Position numbers and translations under genes: made by a program
In this document: piece by piece, positions 9,335 through 17,500 of the stretch
How the letters are laid out: each line of letters starts with the position of its first letter
Position numbering within the stretch: the stretch's first letter is position 1
Assembly: GCA_038253945.1 (NCBI GenBank)
Contig: JBBSGR010000014.1
Location: 1-62,816 of the forward strand
Direction: 5' to 3'
Length of the DNA stretch: 62,816 nt
Source: JBBRYW01 sp038253945
GTDB lineage: Bacteria; Actinomycetota; Thermoleophilia; Gaiellales; Gaiellaceae
The notes under the pieces: generated by a model
Databases searched by the model: none
The model's input: the letters and a program-made list of their open reading frames with translations, nothing else
What the model was told of the DNA's origin: nothing

Positions 9335-9613
9335 CTGCTTCCTCCTCCAATCGGGGGACGGGGAGGATGACTCCGAGTACTCAGCCCTCCTGGCCCGTGG
9401 ACTAGTTCACCCCCCGATCAGGGGATCACGGTTCAGCCAGTTCGAGGGCACGCTTGGTTTTCCACAGGAAGGCATTGGACGTGGGGTGCGCGTCGGCGTT
9501 GGCCAGTCAGCTGCAACGGGCGCTGCGCTTCCATGATGCGTGATCCCGTGCGCCCGGCGCGCACCCGACGTCCAAATGCGCTCCAACGAATTGGACGATC
9601 GGAAGGAGTTGAA

Positions 9614-9655
9614 ATGATTCGCAACGGAATGGAAGAAGGGCCGGGCGGCTGGTAG
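9614..9655 (+). CDS. Candidate 13-aa peptide ORF (leader or signal peptide)
   Basis: ATG at 9614 is preceded by AAGGAG with a five-base spacer, one of the best ribosome sites in the window. The predicted peptide is MIRNGMEEGPGGW followed by TAG. It precedes a run of hairpins and then the XRE-TPR regulator at 10050. It has no hydrophobic export signal. It could be a leader peptide controlling downstream structure, a cytoplasmic effector peptide for the TPR regulator, or chance. Confidence 0.35.
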   Translation: MIRNGMEEGPGGW

Positions 9656-9673
9656 AGGTATTTGCGACGGACC

Positions 9674-9777
9674 ATGGGAGAACCCCGGCTGCGGCCCCGG
9701 GGCTCGATCCCATTAAGGCGGGCTACCGAGAGAAACCGGTAGCAACGAAGCATGGCTCTGCGGCTCAGGCACGCTTC
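9674..9777 (+). promoter_or_regulatory. Three-hairpin structured leader candidate
   Basis: Hairpin 1: ATGGGA (9674-9679) pairs with TCCCAT (9708-9713), enclosing CCCCGG (9683-9688) with CCGGGG (9697-9702). Hairpin 2: GCTACCG (9722-9728) pairs with CGGTAGC (9737-9743) around an A-rich 8-base loop. Hairpin 3: GAAGC (9747-9751) pairs with GCTTC (9773-9777). No poly-T follows, so it is not a standard terminator. It may be a leader of the downstream regulator or part of a small RNA; the active strand is unknown. Confidence 0.35.
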
Positions 9778-9835
9778 TCCGTGTGAGGAGCACTGTAGGG
9801 CTGGTCCGGGTGCTTGTCAAGTGGCGAAGTGAAGT

Positions 9836-9850
9836 GAATCTCGAAGATTC
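9836..9850. promoter_or_regulatory. Perfect palindrome, possible operator
   Basis: GAATCT-CGA-AGATTC, a 6-3-6 perfect inverted repeat about 200 bp before the XRE-TPR start codon and 60 bp after the hairpin cluster. Size and symmetry fit a dimeric HTH operator; the XRE protein itself is an obvious candidate binder. There is no direct evidence. Confidence 0.3.
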
Positions 9851-10049
9851 GCGGTTCACCGGATGTTTCTCTTGCAAATCGCCCCTTTTTCGTAGCGCCG
9901 GCTCGCGTTCAGTGCGCTCCCCCTTGGCGCGTGGGCCTTGCAGTCTGGGCGAATATACGCTTAACTGTCGCATGGAGCGCGTTCTGATCGGGACTGGCCA
10001 ACTTTCACCTCAGCAGTGTCTGCCTGCCCCCACGTCGGCCATCCGAACT

Positions 10050-11339
10050 ATGGCTGAGCGCGTACGTCAACTCCGTGTAGCCGCTGGACTCACGCAGACC
10101 GATCTCGCTCACGATCGGTTTTCCAAGGAGTACATCAGCCAAATCGAGCGCGGCAAGACGCGTCCCACGCCCGAAACGATCATCTGGCTCGCTGAGCGTC
10201 TTGGCGTCGACGGAGCTTTTCTTGAGCACGGGGTCTCGATCGATGAACGCGCAAGAGTGGAGGCGGCGCTCGCGCGAGCAGCTGCGCTCGTAAGCGGCAA
10301 TGAGTACGAGCAGGCGCTCAGCGTTTTGGCGGCCGTTCGTCCCTCAATCGCTGCGACAGGCGCAACCGACCTACAGGTTAGGGCCCTTTCCGGCGAAGCG
10401 CGAGCGCACGTATACACCGGCGAGGTCACGGCGGCTCTCGCCGCCCTAGCACGGGCGCGCGAGTTGGTTGAACAACCAGGCTTCACAGACCTTGACCGAG
10501 CGGAGATCGTGTTCCAGCTCGGTGTATGTCGGTGCAAGCTTTCAAGTATCTCGACCGCAATCGCTCTCTTCGATGAAGCTCTACGTCTGGCCGAGACATC
10601 GCACCTGCCGTCGGATGCCTTGCGGGCGAGAATTCTCGACTGGCGGGCGCGCTGCTACAGGCAGCAGAGAGACTACGTTGCCGCGCGCGACGACGTCGAG
10701 CGCGCTCTCGAACTCGCGAAGGCGTCACACGACCCTCGCGCGGTTGCACATGGCTACTTCGAAGCCTCACTCATTGCAGAGCGGCAGGGTAACTGGATTC
10801 AGGCGCGAACCTACGCCGAAAGCGCCAGGGCCAAGTACGAAGAGCTCGCAGATCGCGAGAGTGTCGCCAAACTACTGAACAATCTTGGCGGGTTGCAGTT
10901 CTTACTCGGAAACCCTGCGGGGGCTCTTTCGTTTCTCAAAGAGTCCTTCAGCGTCGCTCTCGAACTTGGGAGTACGACGGGAGCCGGGTTGGCGGTAGCC
11001 TCGCTCGCTCAGGTCAATCTCGCCGTCGGGCAGCCAGTTTTAGCGGAGGATCAAGCCCGCCAAGCGCTCGAGATGCTCGATGGAAGAAGTGACTTCCTTC
11101 ATCAGATTGGGAGCGCGCAGCTGGTTCTGGGGCGAGCCCTGCTTGAGCAAGGGAAATTTGGAGATGCAGAAGTGCAGTTTCGTGCCGCGGATGGCTCCTT
11201 CGAGCAATTCTCCTCCATCAGCCATCGCGCGGGTGTATGGCTTGCCCAGGGGGATCTTGCCACCAGCCAGGGCAACGCGACCGATGCCGCGCGCCTGTAC
11301 CGCAAAGCGGCAGAAGCGCTGCAAGAAGTCCGGTTTTAG
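10050..11339 (+). CDS. XRE-family HTH regulator with TPR domain
   Basis: 429 aa from the ATG at 10050; an in-frame ATG at 9972 would add 26 residues. Residues 1-60 are an XRE/Cro HTH (MAERVRQLRVAAGLTQTDLA, then KEYISQIERGKTRPTPETI). The rest is a series of TPR-like helical hairpins, with NNLGGLQFLLGNPAGALSFL being the clearest. This architecture matches the RRNPP group of peptide-responsive regulators, though many TPR-HTH proteins in actinobacteria have no known peptide. Codon use is less GC-biased than its neighbours (many T/A third positions), as in the convergent SARP gene, hinting at acquisition or a different expression class. No ribosome site is visible. Confidence 0.85.
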   Translation: MAERVRQLRVAAGLTQTDLAHDRFSKEYISQIERGKTRPTPETIIWLAERLGVDGAFLEHGVSIDERARVEAALARAAALVSGNEYEQALSVLAAVRPSIAATGATDLQVRALSGEARAHVYTGEVTAALAALARARELVEQPGFTDLDRAEIVFQLGVCRCKLSSISTAIALFDEALRLAETSHLPSDALRARILDWRARCYRQQRDYVAARDDVERALELAKASHDPRAVAHGYFEASLIAERQGNWIQARTYAESARAKYEELADRESVAKLLNNLGGLQFLLGNPAGALSFLKESFSVALELGSTTGAGLAVASLAQVNLAVGQPVLAEDQARQALEMLDGRSDFLHQIGSAQLVLGRALLEQGKFGDAEVQFRAADGSFEQFSSISHRAGVWLAQGDLATSQGNATDAARLYRKAAEALQEVRF

Positions 11340-11357
11340 CTGCCTCGAGGCGCCGCC

Positions 11358-14300
11358 CTACCTTGACTTCTTGGCACGTTCGCTACTCTGGGCAGCCAGA
11401 TCTCGCGCCCTTTCTCCGAGCGTCGAGTTTCCCTTCCGGCGAAATACTCGAAGCGCCGCCTCCGCAAAGTCATTTGCGCGTCCCCAGTTTGACAAGATTA
11501 TCTCTGTCTCAGAGCCTGCCAGTAAGGCTTCTCCCAAGGCATCTCTGCAATCAGTTTTCTTAGCCAGCTCCACCCCCTTCCACGCTGATTGCACTGCGTC
11601 GCTCGATCGATCTCGCCTCGCGAGGAGCTTCGCTCGTGTGGCGTACCACCGCACGCGTGCGCCGATGTCCCGAATTGGGCTGCGGCGCCCGATCTCTAAA
11701 CACCTCCACGCGTCATCGTAACGCTCTTGCGCGTATAACGCTTGAGCCAACGCCGTTGCCAAGCCTGCGGGGAAAACATGATCGTTGAATCTAGTCGCGG
11801 CGTCCAGTCCGCGCCGCAATTCTTGCTCAGCCGCATCCGGACGCCCCGCCATGAGTTCGATCAGGCCATGCACTTCACGCGCCCCGGCTAGGGTTAATTC
11901 GAGTCCCAACTCCGCAAGAATCTTCCCATCTTCGGCCACAAGGCGACGCGCAACGTCGAAGCGAGTCGCCATTGCATTTAGAAGCGCGAGCGATCGCACG
12001 ACGGAGGCGCGGGCTCGCAGACCGATTGCTCGATCGCCAAGCAGGCCGCTGATTCGGCGTAGATTCCTCTCTACGGAAGTCGGTCCACAAACCCATGCGC
12101 TCACCTGAAGCCGCAACGCAGTCTCGAACAGGCGCTTGTCGCCTTCACGAGTTGCGTACTTCATGACACGGCTCAGCATGGCGGCCGCGCCCAACGCATT
12201 CCCTCGCAATAAATGAGCCCAAGCGAGAGTCATTTCTGCCGCAGCTTGATTGCGTTTAAACCCCAGCTCGCCTGCGAGGAGCAGCAGAGCGTTAGTCTGT
12301 TCGAGCAGCTCGTGGGTCGTGAATGCTGGCTCCATGTGCAGGCGGTGCTGAACTTGAAAGAGCCGGGTTCGCACCTCGAGTTGGCGATCCGCCGTGTCGC
12401 GGGCAATGCGCATGGCATCCGCGAGATGGCCTTCAGCGGCCTCCCAGTCGCCTCGATCAAGATACGCCGCCGCAAGAAGAGCCAAGAGCTCGCCTCGTGA
12501 TGCATCACCCTGCTGCTTAAGCGAAGCTGCGCGGCAGAGTAGCCGAGTCGCCGCAGGAGCGTCTGACCCCGTATACGCACGTTGCCCCGCAACGCTGAGC
12601 CGATCCGCCGCTCGCTCAGCTAGCACATCGGTCTCACGACTCAGAATGGAAAGCTCAACCCGGTACATGTAGGCCTGCTCCAAGTGGTAGCCGACAATCT
12701 CGTCGAGTTCGCTTGCCCGCTCGCCTGCCATTCGATCGAGCCAGTCGGCAAGTCGGGCATGCAGTTCCGCGCGCACCGCCTTCGGAACCGATTCGTACGC
12801 GGTGTCCCGGATGAGAGCGTGTCGGAAACGGAACGCCGCCTCACCCCTCTCATGTGAAAGGTGCGGCCGAATGAGCTCCTTCCGAACCAGCTCTTCTAAC
12901 AGCGCCCCCACACGCGCGCGCTCGTCATCCACCGAAAGATCCTCGATTGCGGACCGCGAGAACTCCCGTCCGACGATGCAGGCGCGCTCAACGACTCGGC
13001 GCTCGTCAGGGGCCAGGCGGTCGAGACGTGCCGCCAGGACGGACTGAATCGTTGCCGGAACGGCGAGCTCGCCTGCGTTCCCGGTCTCGTCAGCGAGCGC
13101 AAGCATCTGCTCGATGAAAAGCGGGTTGCCCTCAGCTACCTCTGCAACTCGGATTCGGTCGAGATCGCTGAGAGTAAGGCGCTCGCTGAGCGAATGGATG
13201 AGAAGGTCGGCGTCGCGGCGCGACAAACCTTCGAGCAACATCGACGCGGCGTTGTACTTGCCTCCGCTCCACGCACGGCGGGTCTCGAGAAGCTCGGGCC
13301 GGGCCAAGCAGAGCGCCAGTATCGGCGCCTCTCGCGAGACCTCCGCAAGGTGCTCGATGAAGTCGAGGAGCGTCGGCTCCGCCCAGTGGATGTCTTCGAA
13401 GACGAGGAGAAGCGGCCGGGTGCGAGCGATCGACTCGAGAAGCTTTCGGCCTGCCCAGAAAGTCTCGTCGCCGTCACCCCTGGCCTCACCGACCCCGAGC
13501 GCGCTCGCGACGCGTTCGGCGATCGCGACCTGACGCTCCTCGCCCTGGAGAAGGCGAGCAATGGCCTTGGGCGTCGTATCCCCGGCGGCCTGTCTGACGA
13601 TCTCAGACAGCGGCCAGAACGTGATGCCCTCTCCATACGGCAGACACCTGCCGATGAGCGTGGTAGCGCGAGCCGAAAGGGAGGCGCTGAGCTCGTGTGC
13701 GAGGCGAGACTTGCCGATGCCTGCTGGCCCGAGCAGGGTAAAGAGGTGGCAGACCCGCTTCCTCGACGCGCTGTCGAAGGCGTCTCGTAGCTGACTCAAC
13801 TCGATCTCACGGCCGATCAGGGGCGTGTCGAAGCGCCGTGGCAGCGTGGCACCGATGGCAGCCCGCGCGAGCAGCCGCCACGCCTCGGGCTCTTCGACCG
13901 CCACCGCGGAGGCTAGGCCGGCGAGCGCCGCATGCGTCGAGTTGCCGAGCAGAACCTCGCCTTCGCGGGCCGAGTCCTTGAGGCGACGGGCGTGGGACAT
14001 GGGACTGCCCTCGATCAGGTCGGTACCCGAAGCGAGAACCTCTCCCGTATCGATCCCGATTCGCAGTTCGACAGCCCCGCCTCCACCCTCCACATTCGCG
14101 ACCGAGTTCAGGTTGCGGACGGCTTCGTGCATGCTCACCGCGCTCCTCGCCGCGCGATCCGCATCGTCCTCGTGCAATGCCGGCACGCCGAAGATGGCGA
14201 GCAGGTCTTCGCCGCTCGCTTCCAGCACGAAACCGCCGTAGCGCCGCAACATCTCTGTGATGACCTGCCGAGTGCGACGGAGAACTCTCGCGAGGACCTC

Positions 14301-15161
14301 GGGGTCGAGCGCTGCCGTCGGCGAGATGTCGGCCGCCAGGACGGTCACGGACTTGCGCACGGGATGAGGTCGCGCGGTGACGAGTGAAGCCGCCGGGCCA
14401 GGCTGCGGAGCGGAGCGTGGGAGGTCGAGAGCCGGGTCCTGGACGAGAATCCGCGTTTGGAGCTGCTTGAGCGGCGGACTCGGATTGATTCCGAGCTCCT
14501 CGAGGAGCAGCCTGTGCGTACTGCGATACGCGTTGAGGGCGTCGCCCTGGCGGCCGGTCCGGTACAGGGCGAGCATGTGCTGACCCCGGAGCCTCTCGCG
14601 TAGCGGGTGCGTCGCGATCAGCGATTCGAGCTCAGCGGTCACCTCGACGTGGCGACCGAGCGCCAGCTCAGAGTCGATCCTGTCCTCGACAGCCGCGAGC
14701 CGGGCTTCTTCCAGCCTCGCGATCTCGGCCTGCGCAAACAGGTCATAGGTGAACTCGTCGAGCGCCGGCCCTCGCCAGAGACCGAGGGCACGCCGAAGGA
14801 GATCGACGGCGAGGGTCGGCTTACCGGCGTCGAGCGCCTGCCGACCTCGTCCGGCGAGCCCCTCGAAGGTGACCAGATCCAGCTCCTCGGACTGCACGCG
14901 GATGAGGTATCCAGGAGCCTGGGTCAGAATCCGTTCGGTGCCGAGCACTTTTCGCAGTCGTGAGATGTAGGTCTGAAGAGTGTTTTCGGCGCTCTGCGGG
15001 CGCTGCCCCCGCCACACGCCGTCGATCAGTCGCTCCGCAGAGACAACCTGGTTGGCGTGGAGAAGCAGGAGTGCAAGGACGGATCGCTGCTTACCCCGCC
15101 CGAGCGCCACGGCACGATCGTCGTCCGAGACCTCGAGCGGGCCCAGCAGCCGCAACTCCAC
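11358..15161 (-). CDS. SARP (BTAD)/cyclase-like/AAA/TPR transcriptional regulator
   Basis: Very large regulator (1267 aa from GTG 15161; ATG 15191 adds 10). Order of domains: OmpR-type winged helix (VELRLLGPLEV, then LQTYISRLRKVLG), BTAD helical domain to ~245, a class III cyclase-like domain (~285-455), an AAA/STAND ATPase (Walker A GPAGIGKSR, Walker B LLLVFEDIHWAE), then a long TPR-like tail. The cyclase module is probably inactive: the metal sites read LAADIS and ASGEDLLAI rather than FADL and GDAVM. SARPs activate secondary metabolism or differentiation genes, binding direct repeats. An 11-bp tandem repeat lies just upstream (15194-15215), so autoregulation is plausible. It converges on the XRE-TPR gene. 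Confidence 0.88.
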   Translation of the reverse strand: MELRLLGPLEVSDDDRAVALGRGKQRSVLALLLLHANQVVSAERLIDGVWRGQRPQSAENTLQTYISRLRKVLGTERILTQAPGYLIRVQSEELDLVTFEGLAGRGRQALDAGKPTLAVDLLRRALGLWRGPALDEFTYDLFAQAEIARLEEARLAAVEDRIDSELALGRHVEVTAELESLIATHPLRERLRGQHMLALYRTGRQGDALNAYRSTHRLLLEELGINPSPPLKQLQTRILVQDPALDLPRSAPQPGPAASLVTARPHPVRKSVTVLAADISPTAALDPEVLARVLRRTRQVITEMLRRYGGFVLEASGEDLLAIFGVPALHEDDADRAARSAVSMHEAVRNLNSVANVEGGGGAVELRIGIDTGEVLASGTDLIEGSPMSHARRLKDSAREGEVLLGNSTHAALAGLASAVAVEEPEAWRLLARAAIGATLPRRFDTPLIGREIELSQLRDAFDSASRKRVCHLFTLLGPAGIGKSRLAHELSASLSARATTLIGRCLPYGEGITFWPLSEIVRQAAGDTTPKAIARLLQGEERQVAIAERVASALGVGEARGDGDETFWAGRKLLESIARTRPLLLVFEDIHWAEPTLLDFIEHLAEVSREAPILALCLARPELLETRRAWSGGKYNAASMLLEGLSRRDADLLIHSLSERLTLSDLDRIRVAEVAEGNPLFIEQMLALADETGNAGELAVPATIQSVLAARLDRLAPDERRVVERACIVGREFSRSAIEDLSVDDERARVGALLEELVRKELIRPHLSHERGEAAFRFRHALIRDTAYESVPKAVRAELHARLADWLDRMAGERASELDEIVGYHLEQAYMYRVELSILSRETDVLAERAADRLSVAGQRAYTGSDAPAATRLLCRAASLKQQGDASRGELLALLAAAYLDRGDWEAAEGHLADAMRIARDTADRQLEVRTRLFQVQHRLHMEPAFTTHELLEQTNALLLLAGELGFKRNQAAAEMTLAWAHLLRGNALGAAAMLSRVMKYATREGDKRLFETALRLQVSAWVCGPTSVERNLRRISGLLGDRAIGLRARASVVRSLALLNAMATRFDVARRLVAEDGKILAELGLELTLAGAREVHGLIELMAGRPDAAEQELRRGLDAATRFNDHVFPAGLATALAQALYAQERYDDAWRCLEIGRRSPIRDIGARVRWYATRAKLLARRDRSSDAVQSAWKGVELAKKTDCRDALGEALLAGSETEIILSNWGRANDFAEAALRVFRRKGNSTLGERARDLAAQSSERAKKSR

Positions 15162-15193
15162 GGACTGTTCATAACAGAAGCAGCGAGCCATTT

Positions 15194-15215
15194 CAGCCGC
15201 AGTCCAGCCGCAGTC
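15194..15215. repeat. 11-bp tandem repeat, possible SARP operator
   Basis: CAGCCGCAGTC occurs twice head to tail (15194-15204, 15205-15215), followed by CAGCG. SARP-family proteins such as AfsR, DnrI and ActII-ORF4 bind direct repeats with 11-bp periodicity, and this copy sits between the divergent SARP gene and a small HTH gene. Confidence 0.45.
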
Positions 15216-15271
15216 CAGCGAGGCGACAGGAGGCAGCGCCAGAGTGGCAGAGCAAACGGACAGGAGTAGTG

Positions 15272-15598
15272 ATGGAACGGAGCGAACCTCATTTCACGCC
15301 TCGTCAACGGCAGGTGATCGAGCTGATCGCCGCGGGGTACTCGAACGCGGAGATCGGGCGGAGGCTCGGTGTATCGGCGAGAACTGCCAAGGCGCACTGC
15401 GACGTGTTGCGGCGGAAGCTCGGCGTCCTGCGGCGACGCCAAATCCCTGCGGCCTTCCGGCTCGTTACCGGCGACGACCCACTGCCGACGCTGGAGGAGC
15501 TGCGGTGCTTCGTCCCTGCGGTCGCGACCCTGGCGGCCTGGCCGGAGCACGCTAGCGACATGAGCGAGGCGCTCGAGCTAGCCGTTCGAAACCGCTGA
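15272..15598 (+). CDS. Small LuxR-type HTH protein
   Basis: 108 aa, essentially a single LuxR/NarL-type HTH: FTPRQRQVIELIAAGYSNAE then IGRRLGVSARTAKAHCDVLR at residues ~9-48, plus a ~50-residue unclassified tail. It lacks a receiver or sensor domain, so it may be a stand-alone DNA-binding accessory regulator like other short LuxR proteins. AGGAG lies six bases before the ATG. It is divergent from the SARP gene and shares its regulatory region. A strong hairpin follows at 15611. Confidence 0.8.
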   Translation: MERSEPHFTPRQRQVIELIAAGYSNAEIGRRLGVSARTAKAHCDVLRRKLGVLRRRQIPAAFRLVTGDDPLPTLEELRCFVPAVATLAAWPEHASDMSEALELAVRNR

Positions 15599-15610
15599 CG
15601 GACTGCGGTA

Positions 15611-15639
15611 AGGAGGAGCGAGCGACGCTCGCTCCTCCT
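15611..15639 (+). terminator. Strong palindromic hairpin, terminator candidate
   Basis: A 14-bp perfect inverted repeat (AGGAGGAGCGAGCG, one A, then its complement) 12 bases after the small HTH gene stop. No T-run follows, so termination is inferred from position and stability. Confidence 0.6.
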
Positions 15640-15705
15640 CCCTTCGCCGTAGACCAGTGAAACGTGAGGGCGATCGGGGCCAGGTCTGTTACACTGACCC
15701 GGCAG

Positions 15706-15726
15706 TTTTCGACTGAGAGGCGAAAA
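15706..15726 (+). promoter_or_regulatory. Inverted repeat over the nadE ribosome site
   Basis: TTTTCG (15706-15711) and CGAAAA (15721-15726) flank a 9-base loop containing the likely ribosome site GAGAGG. If formed in RNA it would expose or constrain initiation of nadE. A TACACT hexamer at 15690-15695 could be the -10 element. Confidence 0.35.
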
Positions 15727-15730
15727 CATC

Positions 15731-17452
15731 CTGAGACTCGCGCTCGCCCAGATCAACACCGTCGTCGGCGACATCGACGGCAACCAGGAGCGGATCCTGG
15801 GGCGTCTCGAGCAGGCCCGCGACGCGGGCGCCGAGCTCGTCCTCTTCCCCGAGCTCGCCGTCACCGGCTATCCACCCGAGGACCTGCTGCTTCGGCCCGG
15901 CTTCGTGCGGGCCGCCGAGCGCTCGCTCGCCCAGATCGCGGCCCGGACGGAGGGAATCGTCGCGCTCGTCGGCGTGCCGCTCTACGAGCGCGATCTCTTC
16001 AACGGCTGCGCGGTCTGCTCCGGCGGCGAGGTGAGGGCGATCTACCGCAAGCGCTTCCTGCCGAACTACGGCGTCTTCGACGAGGACCGCTACTTCGCGC
16101 CGGGGCACGAGCTCGTCCTGCTGCGTCACGGAGAGACGCTGATCGGCCCCACCATCTGCGAGGACATCTGGCAACCGGGCCCACCGGCGACCGACCTCGC
16201 GCTCGCCGGCGCGGAGCTGCTGGTCAACATCTCCGCCTCCCCCTTCCACGTCGGCAAGGATCGCGAGCGCGAGGAGATGCTGGTGGCCCGCGCGCGCGAC
16301 AACGTCTGCTTCGTCGCCTTCTGCAACGCGGTCGGCGCGCAGGACGAGCTCGTCTTCGACGGCCACTCGGTCGTCCTCGACGACGAGGGGCGCGTACTGG
16401 CGCGCGCGCCCGGCTTCGAGGAGGCGCTGCTCGTGGTCGACGTGGAGCCGCGCGCCGCGATCGCCCGGCGGCTGCGCGACGTACGACGGCGGGCGATGAC
16501 GCGCGAGCGCGGCGGCGAGCCGGCGGTCACGCTGGTCGAGCTCGACGCTGTCGCCCCCTCCGCGGGTCGGCGGCCCGCCCCGCCGGTCGTCGCCCCGCGC
16601 GAGGACGACCTCGAGCAGATGCGGCTGGCGCTCGAGCTCGGCCTGGGCGACTACGTGGAGAAGAACGGGTTCTCGGACGTCGTCGTCGGCCTGTCGGGCG
16701 GAATCGACTCCGCCGTCACGGCGACTCTCGCAGCAGGGGCGCTCGGCGCGGAGCGCATCCACTGCGTCTCGATGCCCTCGCGCTTCTCGTCGGCGGAGAC
16801 GCGCCGCGACGCCATCCTGCTGGCGCGGAACCTCGGCGCCCAGTACCTCGAGCTGCCGATCGGCGGCATCGTCTCGGCCTTCGACGAGGCGCTGGCCGAG
16901 ACGTTCGCCGGCCTCGACGCCGACCTGACCGAGGAGAACCTGCAGGCGCGGGCCCGCGGCGTGCTGCTGATGGCGCTCTCGAACAAGTTCGGCTGGCTGG
17001 TAGTCGCGACGGGCAACAAGTCCGAGCTCTCGGTGGGCTACGCGACCCTCTACGGGGACATGGCCGGCGGCTTCGCCCTGCTGAAGGACGTGTTCAAGAC
17101 GGACGTCTTCCGGCTCGCGCTGCACCTGAACGAGCGGGCCGGGCACGAGCTGATCCCGCAGTGGATCATCGACCGCGCGCCGAGCGCCGAGCTGCGCGAC
17201 GATCAGCTCGACGAGGACTCGCTGCCGCCCTACCCCGCGCTCGACCGCGTGCTCGAGGCCTACGTCGAGCGCGACCGCTCGCGCGAGGAGCTCTCGGGCG
17301 ACGGGTTCGACCCGGACCTCGTCGAGCGGGCCGTCGCGCTGATCGACCGCGCCGAGTACAAGCGGCGGCAGGCCCCGCCGGGCGTGAAGCTGCGCCCGAA
17401 GGCGTTCGGCCGCGACCGCCGCACGCCGATCACGAACCGCTGGGCCGGCTAG
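15731..17452 (+). CDS. nadE: Glutamine-dependent NAD+ synthetase
   Basis: Makes NAD+ from deamido-NAD+, ATP and glutamine. The N-terminal nitrilase-type glutaminase has the catalytic triad in LFPELAVTGYPPEDLL (Glu), YRKRFLPNYG (Lys) and GPTICEDIW (Cys). The C-terminal synthetase has the ATP-binding SGGIDSA loop and KSELSVGYATLYGDMAGGF. About 573 aa, the normal length. No ATG/GTG/TTG is available at the expected N-terminus: homology begins at LRLALAQINTVVGD with codon CTG at 15731, preceded by AAC ATC, and a stop at about 15695 limits the frame. The first standard start (ATG 15905) would remove the active-site Glu. A CTG or ATC start, or a base error, is implied. Confidence 0.9.
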   Translation: MRLALAQINTVVGDIDGNQERILGRLEQARDAGAELVLFPELAVTGYPPEDLLLRPGFVRAAERSLAQIAARTEGIVALVGVPLYERDLFNGCAVCSGGEVRAIYRKRFLPNYGVFDEDRYFAPGHELVLLRHGETLIGPTICEDIWQPGPPATDLALAGAELLVNISASPFHVGKDREREEMLVARARDNVCFVAFCNAVGAQDELVFDGHSVVLDDEGRVLARAPGFEEALLVVDVEPRAAIARRLRDVRRRAMTRERGGEPAVTLVELDAVAPSAGRRPAPPVVAPREDDLEQMRLALELGLGDYVEKNGFSDVVVGLSGGIDSAVTATLAAGALGAERIHCVSMPSRFSSAETRRDAILLARNLGAQYLELPIGGIVSAFDEALAETFAGLDADLTEENLQARARGVLLMALSNKFGWLVVATGNKSELSVGYATLYGDMAGGFALLKDVFKTDVFRLALHLNERAGHELIPQWIIDRAPSAELRDDQLDEDSLPPYPALDRVLEAYVERDRSREELSGDGFDPDLVERAVALIDRAEYKRRQAPPGVKLRPKAFGRDRRTPITNRWAG

Positions 17453-17500
17453 CGCTAGCCGCTCGATCGGTACGTCGCAGCCCGGCCCGTGCAGTCCGGG

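Larger units (their letters stand above)
9335..10049. other. Long structured intergenic region upstream of XRE-TPR gene
   Basis: About 0.7 kb without a normal gene. In order it holds: CCCC-GATCA-GGGG near 9413-9426; three copies of an ATTGGACG-type octamer (9474-9481 and 9590-9597 direct, 9568-9577 inverted); a 13-codon ORF with a strong ribosome site (9614-9655); three hairpins (9674-9777); and the perfect palindrome GAATCT-CGA-AGATTC (9836-9850). No Rfam-type riboswitch known to me fits. Confidence 0.6.

Noticed and set aside
9660..9780. Hairpin region considered as a c-di-GMP, SAM or other known riboswitch, or a tRNA
   Set aside because: Conserved bases of those families are not present; no cloverleaf or CCA-type end.
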